A stretch of 64,000 nucleotides of DNA from Shimia sp. Alg240-R146 (GTDB lineage: Bacteria; Pseudomonadota; Alphaproteobacteria; Rhodobacterales; Rhodobacteraceae). Both the position numbers and the translations under genes were made by a program. A model generated the notes under the pieces. The model was not told where the DNA came from, searched no databases, and was given only the letters and a program-made list of their open reading frames with translations. This document shows, piece by piece, positions 25,620 to 34,273 of this stretch. Numbering within the stretch: position 1 is the stretch's first letter; every line of letters begins with the position of its first letter. The stretch spans positions 558,001 to 622,000 of the forward strand of contig NZ_CAMZOK010000003.1 of assembly GCF_947331465.1 (NCBI RefSeq), given 5' to 3'.

Positions 25620-27542
25620 TCAGTTGTTGGGAGAGTACCAGATGGGCGACGAATACGCGCGTTCCTGAGTTGTCATCGGTACATCTGAACCCATCTCGAC
25701 ACCAAATTTGACGGCGTCATAGGCAGTCCATCGTGGCGTCGGTATTTCGATCACCCGCGCATAGTAGAAAGCCGGTTCAGCGGGATCGAAATCCGGGTCT
25801 GTCCAAACCGCCCCCAGCTCCGATGCCCCAATTGTGTTGGTCCAAGTTGGTATGGTTAAATCCACCGTGCTTCCGACAGCTGGGAGTTTTCCGTTGTCGT
25901 CCGGGCTGCGGTCTCCGCCCCAAGCCACATCGTAGACTTTCTCCATCACATCCCCAGTTTCTGCGTCTACCCAACCCTTGATTATCTGCACTCGGTCGAG
26001 GTTTGCGCCAACAGGGTCACGCAAAGAGTAGACCAAAAAATCCGGCGCTTCACCTTGGGCAACGGACAGGTCTGCGCCCATTGGCACGCCGCCGCTATAG
26101 CCCACGCGTGCAAGATCCCGCCGCGCAATCGCATCTTCTGCGTAGTCTCCACCGAAGAAACGAACAGTCATTCGCGGACCTGTTGTGGCATAGGCTTCGC
26201 GACGTTCCATGGCGTCAAATATTGATGTTCGGGTGTTTTCTTGCGCCCACACGGCGGTCAAACCGGCTGCGTTGTATCCCCACCCGTAATACGCGACATC
26301 ACCATCCGAAAGTGTTTTGCCAATATGGCTGGCACGCTCTGAGCTAGGTTCATAAGCCGTATGTTTGCCAAAGAAATTGTCCTCAGCCACGGCAGACAGG
26401 CCCGTGTGTGAATCCGTCGCAGCGCTTGCCCCGAACTTGAACGGGTTGACGCCGAGTTCAGATTGCAGGGCGAGACCACGCAGAAGACCTGACCGCGCAT
26501 ATTCACCGGCAAGCATCTCGGGGTCTTTTCGCACGCTGGCATCAAGGTTTCCAAAGTCCCAAGTCTCGTAGTCGGCAAATTCATCTTCCGTCGACAAAAA
26601 CGGGTGTGCTTCACCATCTCCTTTGATCTGTGACCATTCATAGAGCGGCTCCCACTTCGCACGGGCTTCAGCATATTCGCGATCCAGAGGTGGCCCGCCT
26701 TCGGCAAAGTCATCAACCAGCGAAAACACCCATCCATTAGAGAGGTTGCCATTGTGGGCAATCGCAAATGCGTCCCCGCCCGTTGTGTCTTCAAAATTCT
26801 GCAACCAAGCATAAAGATCGCGCGGATTTGGTGAGCCCACCGGTGGGGTGGTCGTATAAGGCAGTATCTGGCGTGCGGTCTCCGCACCGTCGCGCAAAAT
26901 CACATTGCGATGCAGGTTGTTGCCTTCAACGAGCGAGGTCCACTCAAATGCGATGAAGGTGGTAAAGACACCAGGGTCGTTGAACTCTTCCGCTGCATCA
27001 ATGATCTTCTCCCAAGCCGTTCCGAATGCCGAATTGCCAGGCTGGTAATTGAGCGCAGGCGAGATTGTGCCTTGGGCAAAACCTGCAATGAGTTGCTGCA
27101 TTGCACGAAGGGCTTCTTCCCCACCTGCATTGAAGGCGTTGTGAAACTCACGCCCTTGCGGGTCAGCCAGAATGTTAGGGGCCCCGGAAATAATGTCCGT
27201 GATTGCTCCCATCGCGTCGGAATGGTCAGTGATCATGTAAAAATCAAAGGGACGAAACAGCTTTACTGGCTGCCCGGTATTCGAGGTGACTTGCTCCCCA
27301 CGCGCAAACCGATAAGCATCGCGAGGCATTAGGCGTGTTCCGCCGCCACCTGCATCTGCTGATAGGCCGGTGTGTACGTGCGTATCCCCAAAAAACACGC
27401 GCTCGGGATAGGCACGATCCGCATAAGGTGAATACGGTCGCCCCTTCAAAAACGCATCGCTGGCGTCAGGGGGAGAAACTTGCGCTAGGGATGCACCACC
27501 CGAAAGCATGGTCATGCACGCAAAAAGGTAAGTAATCCGCAC
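25620..27542 (-). CDS. Secreted DUF3604 protein (PHP-like metallohydrolase)
   Basis: About 640 residues. I choose the GTG at 27542 because AAGGAA lies before it and the product starts with a signal peptide (VRITYLFACMTMLSGGASLAQ). The mature protein begins with the DUF3604 hallmark FFGDTHVHTGLSADA and later DFYMITDHSDAMG and AIAHNGNL, His/Asp motifs like those of PHP-domain metal-dependent hydrolases. The substrate is unknown; periplasmic location is inferred from the signal peptide. The base composition is somewhat more AT-rich than the flanking genes. Confidence 0.85.
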   Translation of the reverse strand: MRITYLFACMTMLSGGASLAQVSPPDASDAFLKGRPYSPYADRAYPERVFFGDTHVHTGLSADAGGGGTRLMPRDAYRFARGEQVTSNTGQPVKLFRPFDFYMITDHSDAMGAITDIISGAPNILADPQGREFHNAFNAGGEEALRAMQQLIAGFAQGTISPALNYQPGNSAFGTAWEKIIDAAEEFNDPGVFTTFIAFEWTSLVEGNNLHRNVILRDGAETARQILPYTTTPPVGSPNPRDLYAWLQNFEDTTGGDAFAIAHNGNLSNGWVFSLVDDFAEGGPPLDREYAEARAKWEPLYEWSQIKGDGEAHPFLSTEDEFADYETWDFGNLDASVRKDPEMLAGEYARSGLLRGLALQSELGVNPFKFGASAATDSHTGLSAVAEDNFFGKHTAYEPSSERASHIGKTLSDGDVAYYGWGYNAAGLTAVWAQENTRTSIFDAMERREAYATTGPRMTVRFFGGDYAEDAIARRDLARVGYSGGVPMGADLSVAQGEAPDFLVYSLRDPVGANLDRVQIIKGWVDAETGDVMEKVYDVAWGGDRSPDDNGKLPAVGSTVDLTIPTWTNTIGASELGAVWTDPDFDPAEPAFYYARVIEIPTPRWTAYDAVKFGVEMGSDVPMTTQERAYSSPIWYSPNN

Positions 27543-27708
27543 GAGCAGTATTCCTTTTTGGTTCAACTTGTTTTCCGAATATGGCGATCCTAACCAGCCG
27601 AACTGCACGACGCTATCAATTTTTGCATCACCGCTCCGCCCCCAAAGCTGCCCCAACGCCTTCCCAATCCCCGCTTGAAGCCCACCCTGTGTCCGCTACT
27701 CTGTCCCC

Positions 27709-29034
27709 ATGCTGACGATCCTCAAACATCCGACCTTTTCCCGCCTCTTTGCGGCTCAGATCGTTGCCCTTATCGGCACCGGCCTCCTGACCATCGCGCT
27801 TGGGCTTTTGGCGTACGACCTCGCAGGACCACAGGCGGGTGCGGTGCTTGGCGTGGCCTACACCATCAAGATGGTGGCCTACGTGGGCCTCTCCCCCGTC
27901 ATGGGCGCGCTGGTCGCCCGCCTGCCGCGTCGCTCCGTGCTGATCGCCGCCGATCTGGTGCGCCTTGCTGTCGCGCTGTGCCTGCCGTTTGTCGACAGTG
28001 TCGCACAGATTTACGCGCTGATCTTTGTGCTGCAAGCCGCCTCCGCCACCTTCACCCCCACATTTCAGGCCACCATCCCCGACGTTCTGCCCGACGAGGC
28101 GCAATATACCCGCGCGCTGTCGCTCTCCCGCCTCGCCTATGATTTGGAAAACCTGCTCTCCCCCGCGCTCGCTGGCGTCCTGCTCCTGCTGATCAGCTAC
28201 AGCGGCCTCTTTGTCGGCACCGCGCTTGGCTTTCTGCTTTCGACCCTGCTGATCTGGCAAACGCACTTGCCTCCTCGCACCGACAACACACAGCGCCCTT
28301 TTCTCAAACGCATAACCCGTGGGAGTTGGATCTACCTCGCCACGCCCCGTCTGCGCGGACTACTGTCATTCAACCTCTCGGCCGCCGCCGCTGTGGCCTT
28401 TGTGTTGGTGAACTCCGTGGTTGTGGTCCGTGACACCTACGGGCTGGGGGAAACCGGCCTCGCCATCGCGATGGGGTGCTTCGGCGCAGGTAGCATGACC
28501 GCAGCGCTTCTTTTGCCTCGCCTGCTCGACACCATTTCTGACCGTCGCGTTATGGGACCAGCCGCCCTTGCACTTGCCTGCCTCACCTTGCTGCACGGCG
28601 CGATCTATGCGCTGTCCGGCCCGCTTCCGTGGCCGATGTTCCTTGGCCTCTGGGCGCTCACTGGCGGTCTCTATTCGGCGGTACTGACACCCTCAGGCCG
28701 GCTCTTGAAACGCTCTGCAAATGCCGACGATCGCCCCGCAGTGTTCACCGCCCATTTCGCCCTCAGCCACGCGTGCTGGCTCATTGCCTATCCCCTCGCA
28801 GGCTGGAGCGGCGCTCAGATCGGCATGGACGGCGCTTTGCTGATACTCGGAGCCCTCGCGACCGGTGCCGCCCTTTGCGGCCGCCTCCTGTGGCGTGCCA
28901 CACCCGACGAGGTGGAACACGACCACCCCGACCTGCCGGACGACCACCCCCATGTGCTGAAATACGGACGCGAAAGTCACAGCCATGCCTTTGTGATCGA
29001 CGACAATCACCATACATGGCCGACTCGCCCTTAA
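27709..29034 (+). CDS. MFS transporter with His-rich C-terminal tail
   Basis: 441 residues, about twelve membrane segments of the major facilitator superfamily, drug/metabolite exporter type (LFAAQIVALIGTGLLTIALG at the start, the motif-A-like GALVARLPRRSVLI between helices 2 and 3). The cytoplasmic tail (about 398-441) is unusual: it holds many His and Asp residues (VEHDHPDLPDDHPHVLK, SHSHAF, DNHHTW), suggesting metal binding, so the substrate or regulation may involve a divalent cation such as nickel or zinc. That is inference. A GntR regulator lies convergently downstream. Confidence 0.87.
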   Translation: MLTILKHPTFSRLFAAQIVALIGTGLLTIALGLLAYDLAGPQAGAVLGVAYTIKMVAYVGLSPVMGALVARLPRRSVLIAADLVRLAVALCLPFVDSVAQIYALIFVLQAASATFTPTFQATIPDVLPDEAQYTRALSLSRLAYDLENLLSPALAGVLLLLISYSGLFVGTALGFLLSTLLIWQTHLPPRTDNTQRPFLKRITRGSWIYLATPRLRGLLSFNLSAAAAVAFVLVNSVVVVRDTYGLGETGLAIAMGCFGAGSMTAALLLPRLLDTISDRRVMGPAALALACLTLLHGAIYALSGPLPWPMFLGLWALTGGLYSAVLTPSGRLLKRSANADDRPAVFTAHFALSHACWLIAYPLAGWSGAQIGMDGALLILGALATGAALCGRLLWRATPDEVEHDHPDLPDDHPHVLKYGRESHSHAFVIDDNHHTWPTRP

Positions 29035-29115
29035 CGCCAGTCGCTCGGCGCGCAACCGTTGCACCGCCGCGCGTTGCGTTCACAAACACGGCGCTCAAAA
29101 TCCGCACCGTCGCGA

Positions 29116-29142
29116 TACCGACGTGATACCGCCGCGATGCCG
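29116..29142. repeat. Dispersed taccgacg repeat, copy 1
   Basis: A stretch of imperfect 9-11 base units (gataccgacgtgataccgcc and on) just after the MFS gene. A close relative lies at 33199-33225 at the end of the GntR gene. Confidence 0.5.
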
Positions 29143-29182
29143 AACCCCGATTTTGGCATTTTTTGAAAAAGTAAACGCGGCC

Positions 29183-29836
29183 TCAGCTGGCCAGCAAACG
29201 CAGGCCCTGCGTCACATCAGAACGCACCGCAAGCCGCAATCCCGGCTCATCTCCGGCCTTCAACGCGGCAATGATTAACCTATGCTGAGTCGGTGGATCC
29301 GTCCGGCGCAAACGCCCGTAAAGTGCCCGCATCGTCGGCCCCAGTTGCAGCCAGACCGTTTCCGTCATCGCCAACATCGCCGGCGCCTGCGCCCGCAGAT
29401 AAAGCGTGCGATGAAACTCCAGATTAGCACGGATATACCCAACTGCGTCACGCTGCGCGACCGCCTCAGAGACCGTGTTGTTGATGCTCACCAGCCGCTC
29501 AATCAAGGCCATATGCGCACGCGGCAGAGCGCGGCTCGCAAGCTCCACTTCGATCAATGCGCGCAGTGCCGCCAACTCTTCCAATCGTTCATTGCTCAAT
29601 TCAGGCGTGGACACCCGTCCGGAGGTCGACAAAAACAGCGCGCCCTCGGCCACCAGCCGCCGCACCGACTCTCGTGCCGGGGTCATCGACACGTCAAATT
29701 CCTTGCCAATCCCGCGCAACGTCAGTGCCTCCCCCGGCGCCAACTCGCCATACATAATACGTGCCCGCAACGCGCGATAAACACGGTCATGTGCAGAGGT
29801 GGAAACGTCTTGCTGGGCACGGCTTGAGGGGATCAT
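29183..29836 (-). CDS. GntR family transcriptional regulator (FCD type)
   Basis: 217 residues: winged helix-turn-helix (ALRARIMYGELAPGEALTLRGIGKEFDVS) and an all-helical FCD effector domain whose metal-binding residues are expected in the HRTLY region. FCD regulators usually sense small organic acids. A perfect palindrome TTGTGATCACAA sits eight bases upstream of the start codon, indicating autoregulation. The target besides itself is not evident; the convergent MFS gene is the nearest candidate. Confidence 0.9.
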   Translation of the reverse strand: MIPSSRAQQDVSTSAHDRVYRALRARIMYGELAPGEALTLRGIGKEFDVSMTPARESVRRLVAEGALFLSTSGRVSTPELSNERLEELAALRALIEVELASRALPRAHMALIERLVSINNTVSEAVAQRDAVGYIRANLEFHRTLYLRAQAPAMLAMTETVWLQLGPTMRALYGRLRRTDPPTQHRLIIAALKAGDEPGLRLAVRSDVTQGLRLLAS

Positions 29837-29843
29837 TGGTCAA

Positions 29844-29855
29844 TTGTGATCACAA
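29844..29855. promoter_or_regulatory. Candidate GntR operator TTGTGATCACAA
   Basis: Perfect 12-base palindrome in the divergent region between the GntR regulator and the YgjP-like gene, overlapping the likely 5' leader of the regulator. Confidence 0.6.
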
Positions 29856-29878
29856 ATGGCGCGAAGGTCAATGCACCG

Positions 29879-30568
29879 TCATGCAAAGCGATACCGGTGC
29901 AGTTCCTGCCCCTGATCCCGCAGCCAATTGCGCTGATCCCGATAGGTTCCGTGAATACGTGTCACTTGATCCCAGAACACTTTGGAATGGTTCATTTCCG
30001 CCAGATGCGCCACCTCATGGGCAGCGACATAGTCCAGCACCTCCTCAGGGGCCATCACCAACCGCCATGAAAACATCAACGCCCCGGCGGAACTACATGA
30101 CCCCCAGCGCGACCGCGTGTCCCGAAGCGTCATTCGGGTCGGATGACGTCCCAATCGGGCGCCATAATGATCCACAGCCTCCGCCAGTCGATTGCGCGCC
30201 AACTCCCGCAGAAAGCCCTGCACCCGCGCGCCCGCACGCGCCGCATCGCCGGGCACTGCGATCTCATCGACCCCAAGCACCACCGATCGCCCTGAACCGG
30301 CCACCACACGCCGCATACGCCCGCCCACCGGCAGTTCAGAGCCCAGGGCGATCTGAACCTGTGTTGGCTGCTTGTCCAATTGCGCCCGCACCCATGATTC
30401 CTTTTCGCGCGCAAAAGTCAGCGCCTCGCGCTCCCGCACGCCCTTGGGCACGGTCAGCGTCACCCGCCCGTCCAGGCGCGACACCCGCAGGCTGATCCGC
30501 CGCGCACGGGTCGAATGGCGCAAAACCACAGTCAAAGGCGGGTTTCCGGGGAAGATATGTTGCGACAT
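29879..30568 (-). CDS. M48-like metallopeptidase (YgjP/DUF45)
   Basis: 229 residues. The zinc-protease motif is visible as AAHEVAHLAEMNHS, with the third ligand region following in FWDQV, and the family-typical RDTRSRWGSCSSAGALMFSWRL precedes it. YgjP-like proteins are cytoplasmic metal-dependent proteins of uncertain substrate. It diverges from the TIGR02300 gene with about 110 bases between. Confidence 0.9.
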   Translation of the reverse strand: MSQHIFPGNPPLTVVLRHSTRARRISLRVSRLDGRVTLTVPKGVREREALTFAREKESWVRAQLDKQPTQVQIALGSELPVGGRMRRVVAGSGRSVVLGVDEIAVPGDAARAGARVQGFLRELARNRLAEAVDHYGARLGRHPTRMTLRDTRSRWGSCSSAGALMFSWRLVMAPEEVLDYVAAHEVAHLAEMNHSKVFWDQVTRIHGTYRDQRNWLRDQGQELHRYRFA

Positions 30569-30677
30569 TGGCCCTCCTTGGGCGGGTTCGGGCGAAACCC
30601 CTTTGACACGGCCTCTTTCATATGGCAGTTGCCGCAGACCGTCGAGAGAGACTCAACCGATTCAAAGGGGATTTCCC

Positions 30678-31001
30678 ATGCCCAAAGAAGAATGGGGCGT
30701 CAAGCGTGTGTGCCCAACCACAGGCAAGCGCTTTTATGACCTGAACAAAAACCCGATCGTCAGCCCCTACACGGGCGACGTGGTGGAAGTAGAAGCTGGC
30801 AAAAGCCGCATGATCGCGGCAGATGCCGAAGATGCGGCGACGCTCAAAGCCAAAAACCTTGAGACCACCGATGAGGTGCTTGAGGATGATGAAAACGTGG
30901 ATCTGGAACTCGATGACGATGTTCTGGATGACGACGAAGAAGACGACAACGTTCCGTTGGAAGAGATCGCAGACGTGGCCTCCGAAGACGACGACAGCTG
31001 A
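30678..31001 (+). CDS. TIGR02300 family acidic protein
   Basis: 107 residues. The conserved N-terminus (MPKEEWGVKRVCPTTGKRFY, then DLNKNPIVSPYTGDVV) resembles a small zinc-ribbon remnant, and the C-terminal half is almost entirely Asp, Glu and Val. This layout defines TIGR02300, found in Alphaproteobacteria, function unknown. The ATG at 30678 follows AAAGGGGA. It precedes tRNA-Ala, as in many relatives. Confidence 0.92.
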   Translation: MPKEEWGVKRVCPTTGKRFYDLNKNPIVSPYTGDVVEVEAGKSRMIAADAEDAATLKAKNLETTDEVLEDDENVDLELDDDVLDDDEEDDNVPLEEIADVASEDDDS

Positions 31002-31019
31002 TCGTCGCACAAAGTTATC

Positions 31020-31050
31020 GGAGGCGGGATTTTTCACTTGAACCCGCCTC
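31020..31050 (+). terminator. Hairpin after the TIGR02300 gene
   Basis: Stem GAGGCGGG/CCCGCCTC with a 14-base loop, 20 bases after the stop; no T run follows, so it is either a weak terminator or a processing signal. Confidence 0.5.
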
Positions 31051-31096
31051 TGAATACGCCTAATCAGGCGCGCACAGGCTGAGAGGCCTGATTGAT

Positions 31097-31172
31097 GGGG
31101 CCTTAGCTCAGCTGGGAGAGCGCTTCGCTGGCAGCGAAGAGGTCAGGAGTTCGATCCTCCTAGGCTCCACCA
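31097..31172 (+). tRNA. tRNA-Ala (GGC)
   Basis: 76 bases that fold as a complete cloverleaf: acceptor GGGGCCT/AGGCTCC, D arm GCTC...GAGC, anticodon stem CTTCG/CGAAG with loop CTGGCAG (anticodon GGC), T arm AGGAG-TTCGATC-CTCCT, and an encoded CCA. It marks the left edge of the accessory region. Confidence 0.97.
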
Positions 31173-31414
31173 AATTACCCATCAAAACAATCTTCCGCTC
31201 GCCAGATATTAGACGTGGCTTTGCGTTTTACTTCAACGCCTTGCACCAAAGGCGCGGGGTAATTCTTCTTTGCTTGATGGCTTGGATATTCACCGTGCGC
31301 GGCGATCCCGAACCTCACACGATGCCGCTTATGAAAAACTGCCCTTGTCTGAGAATGCGCCAAAGTGATCTCATATGCAGCGCATCCCGAATCCACGATC
31401 AAAGGATAGTCCAA

Positions 31415-32455
31415 TCAGCCGCCAGACGAACTTTTGCGCAACAATCGCGCGACAATCGGCGCGCCCAAAATGACAACAACAATGCGTGTCAAATGGTGGG
31501 CTATCACAAATCCCAAATCGGCCCCGACAATAATCGACAAGACCGTCATCTCTGCTTGCCCACCGGGTGCAAACGCCAAAAAAGCCTCCATCGGTGGGGC
31601 CAATCCCAAGAGCGTCACAGCTTCTGCAAACGCCGCCGCCAAAGCCGCCAGCACCACCATGAACGCCAATCCCGCGGCAACGATCTGGCGCAACTCTCGC
31701 AGCGTGACACCTACATAATGCACGCCAATACCGACCCCGATGAAAAACTGCGCGGTTAGGATCGCTTCGGCGGGCGGGCGCGAATGCAACAGACCCGCCA
31801 TCGTCAGCGCAGCAGACACAATCATCGGCCCCAGAATCGATGCGCCAAACAAGCCGATTTTTTCACCGCCCTTCCAGCCAACCAAGGCCGCGACCACCAT
31901 CAGAGCCATCTCGCCTATCGGTATCTCTGATGCGGGCTGACCGATCGGATTGCTCAGACTTGCGCCGTAAAGCCCCGTCAGAATAGCCGGTGCCAACGTC
32001 ACGATCACCAGAACCCGCGTTGCATGGATCAAGGACAAGACACGCGCGCTGCCGCCGGCCTCTTGTCCGAACAAAATCATGTCCTGCAATCCGCCTGGCA
32101 TCGCCGCATAATAAGACGTCACAGGGTCAAATTTTCCGACATGGCGGAAAAATGGCACTCCGATTGCAGCAATCAAGACCACATAGAGCGGAACCAACGC
32201 AATGGATCCCGCCATCTGCGGCAATGTCGCCACCACCTCCGGCGTCAACGACGTACCGACGGCCACGCCAAGGATAGTCCGCGCCGCCACTGACACCTGC
32301 CCAAATCCCGACAGCTTGCCGCCTGACAATGCCAACACAAGACAGGCGCTCATCGGCCCGAACAGAAACGGCAGGGGCAGTCCAAGCGCCCAAAAAAGGC
32401 CAGCGCCCGACGCGGCAGCGGCAAAGGTTTTCGCTCTCAGAAGTGTGGTGGTCAT
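31415..32455 (-). CDS. AbrB-family integral membrane protein
   Basis: 346 residues with about ten membrane segments forming two similar halves, the AbrB/ammonia-monooxygenase-like membrane family (PFLFGPMSACLVLALSGG in the first half, SILGPMIVSAALTMAG in the second, plus GGLQDMILFGQEAGG). The family name is historical; members are probable transporters, possibly for organic acids. I start at the ATG at 32455 (MTTTLLRAKTF). It diverges from a GntR regulator, with a TGTATACA palindrome between, so it is the likely target. Confidence 0.85.
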   Translation of the reverse strand: MTTTLLRAKTFAAAASGAGLFWALGLPLPFLFGPMSACLVLALSGGKLSGFGQVSVAARTILGVAVGTSLTPEVVATLPQMAGSIALVPLYVVLIAAIGVPFFRHVGKFDPVTSYYAAMPGGLQDMILFGQEAGGSARVLSLIHATRVLVIVTLAPAILTGLYGASLSNPIGQPASEIPIGEMALMVVAALVGWKGGEKIGLFGASILGPMIVSAALTMAGLLHSRPPAEAILTAQFFIGVGIGVHYVGVTLRELRQIVAAGLAFMVVLAALAAAFAEAVTLLGLAPPMEAFLAFAPGGQAEMTVLSIIVGADLGFVIAHHLTRIVVVILGAPIVARLLRKSSSGG

Positions 32456-32480
32456 GGAAAGCGACTCATCTTTGCGCGGC

Positions 32481-32510
32481 TTGACGGTATTGCATCCACT
32501 TGTATACATT
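32481..32510 (+). promoter_or_regulatory. GntR promoter overlapped by TGTATACA operator
   Basis: TTGACG (32481-32486) and TATACA (32503-32508) are 16 bases apart. The palindrome TGTATACA (32501-32508) covers the -10 element, giving an autorepression site in the divergent region between the AbrB-type gene and the regulator. Confidence 0.55.
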
Positions 32511-32540
32511 CGGACACAAAGAGGCAAGGCGACACGAAAC

Positions 32541-33209
32541 ATGCAAGACGACACACACTCATCCGACGGCCTACACGGAAACGCCACTTACTCCGCGCTC
32601 CTGTCCGAGATCCGCGATGGAAAGCTGTTGCCAGGTGATCGCCTGCGGGAGACCGAGCTTGCTGATCGCCTAGGCATCAGCCGCACGCCTGTACGTGAAG
32701 CCATCAGGCAATTGGAGGCCGACGGCCTTGTTAGCCATGTGCCACGTCAGGGCGCATCGGTGCGCAGCCTCAGCTATGCCGAAGTCATGGAACTTTACGA
32801 GATGCGTGCAGTGCTCGAAGGCGCCGCCGTGCGTTTTGCGGTGCGCTCCGCCTCGGATGTCGAAATCGCCGAATTGCGCGCACTCAACGAGGAACTTCTA
32901 GAGGCCGGACAAGGCACCCGCGCCTTTCACCTCAACCGTCATTTTCACGCCCAACTTCTGAACGCGGCCAAGAACCGGTTTCTGACAAAATCTGTGCAGG
33001 CCATGCAAAGGGCGATGATGATTTTGGGACCCACAACGCTTGCGGACTCCAGCCGATTTGAAAGCGCTGTGAAGGAACACACAGCAGTGCTAGATGCACT
33101 GCAAGCGCGCGACGCGGACGCTGCCGAAGCTGCCATGCGCCACCACATAGAGACCTCGCAACGCGCCCGGATCAAGGCGTTCCGCGCCACCGACGCCTTA
33201 CCGACGTAA
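32541..33209 (+). CDS. GntR family transcriptional regulator (FCD type)
   Basis: 222 residues: helix-turn-helix (ELADRLGISRTPVREAIRQLEADGL) and an FCD effector domain (LNRHFHAQLLNAAKN, MRHHIETSQ contain the His ligands expected for the metal site). Start ATG 32541. It probably senses the substrate of the divergent AbrB-type transporter and binds the TGTATACA palindrome between the two genes. The last codons overlap a dispersed repeat. Confidence 0.92.
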   Translation: MQDDTHSSDGLHGNATYSALLSEIRDGKLLPGDRLRETELADRLGISRTPVREAIRQLEADGLVSHVPRQGASVRSLSYAEVMELYEMRAVLEGAAVRFAVRSASDVEIAELRALNEELLEAGQGTRAFHLNRHFHAQLLNAAKNRFLTKSVQAMQRAMMILGPTTLADSSRFESAVKEHTAVLDALQARDADAAEAAMRHHIETSQRARIKAFRATDALPT

Positions 33210-33225
33210 TACCGACGCGATACAG
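33199..33225. repeat. Dispersed taccgacg repeat, copy 2
   Basis: taccgacgtaataccgacgc and following bases match the copy at 29116-29142 in about 23 of 27 positions. It includes the stop codon of the GntR gene. Confidence 0.5.
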
Positions 33226-33537
33226 CTTAGTCATTTGGCGCCGTGTTCTTCGGGCTTGATCAAGTCAACGCTCAGACCCCACCAAACCTGCAACCCGACA
33301 TGCACTGAACACGGGGCGTCCACTTCCGTTCATGCGAACGCCCCGACTGAGTCCACGCAACCCCAACGCGAAGGACACCCTTCATCTCCTCCCCCTCGCA
33401 TACGAAACCGTATGGCTCGCCTAATTCGTTTGGGTTGCAAGAAAAATTTCTCAACACTTCAACCTTTGAGAGTTTTTCAGTCCGTGATAACTTAACGGCA
33501 CTCAATACCAATACATCTAAAAAAACAGGGATTAGTC
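33226..33537. other. Intergenic region before the tail-collar genes
   Basis: About 310 bases. It contains a GC hairpin GGGGCGT/ACGCCCC (33313-33319 with 33338-33344), a possible end of the GntR transcript, then an AT-rich stretch that should hold the promoter of the tail-collar genes. I could not choose a convincing -35/-10 pair. No gene seen. Confidence 0.5.
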
Positions 33538-34182
33538 ATGAGAAAATATTTGCCAGCTGCGTTCGCGGCTGCCCTTTCAATTAGTGCGCCCGCCGCGCCA
33601 GTTCACGCCGGGAGCAACCCATCCCTTGGCGATGTGATGCTAATCGGCTTCAATTTTTGTCCACGCGGATGGGCCAATGCTGACGGGCAGCTTTTGCCAA
33701 TCAACCAAAACCAATCACTGTATTCTCTCTTGGGAACACAATTCGGCGGTGACGGTCGCACAACATTTGGTTTGCCAGACCTTCGTGGACGGGCTCCGAT
33801 TGCGGCCGGTCAGGGCACGGCCTTGCCTTATTATCAAGTCGGCGCAATGGGCGGGCAGGAATATACATCCATGACCGTCGCCAACATGCCAACGCACAAC
33901 CACCAGATTGTCGGTGAGCCAACAACTCAGCTGATGGCGACAACAAGCCCAACAGCTTCAAACGCTCCGGGCGGCAATATGCTTGGTACATTTGGTGCCA
34001 ACGAAAAGGCCTATGCCACGTCGCTTGGAACACCTCAGTTGATGCACAACCGCACGGTTGACCTGAACTCAAATGTGACTTTCGCAAACACCGGAAGCGG
34101 CAGAGCTCAGAACAACATGCAGCCGTTTGGCGTGCTGAAATACTGTATTGCAACCACTGGCGATTTCCCCTCGCGCAACTGA
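33538..34182 (+). CDS. Secreted tail-collar domain protein, copy 1
   Basis: 214 residues with a Sec signal peptide (MRKYLPAAFAAALSISAPA ending PVHAG) followed by a phage-tail collar domain: GFNFCPRGWANADGQLLPI, GDGRTTFGLPDLRGRAPIAA and a C-terminal YCIATTGDFPSRN. The collar domain comes from tail-fibre tips, where trimers bind surfaces; bacterial members of the MdpB-like group have no known role. Two conserved Cys (in FCPR and YCIA) may form a disulfide outside the cytoplasm. First of three tandem paralogues, 91 bases before the next. Confidence 0.88.
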   Translation: MRKYLPAAFAAALSISAPAAPVHAGSNPSLGDVMLIGFNFCPRGWANADGQLLPINQNQSLYSLLGTQFGGDGRTTFGLPDLRGRAPIAAGQGTALPYYQVGAMGGQEYTSMTVANMPTHNHQIVGEPTTQLMATTSPTASNAPGGNMLGTFGANEKAYATSLGTPQLMHNRTVDLNSNVTFANTGSGRAQNNMQPFGVLKYCIATTGDFPSRN

Positions 34183-34273
34183 TGCCCGTGGCGAATGATT
34201 TTTATTTCCAAACGCGCGCGACACAGGTCAGGCCTGTTCAGCCGCCGCGTGTTTTCGACCCAAGGATAAATCG

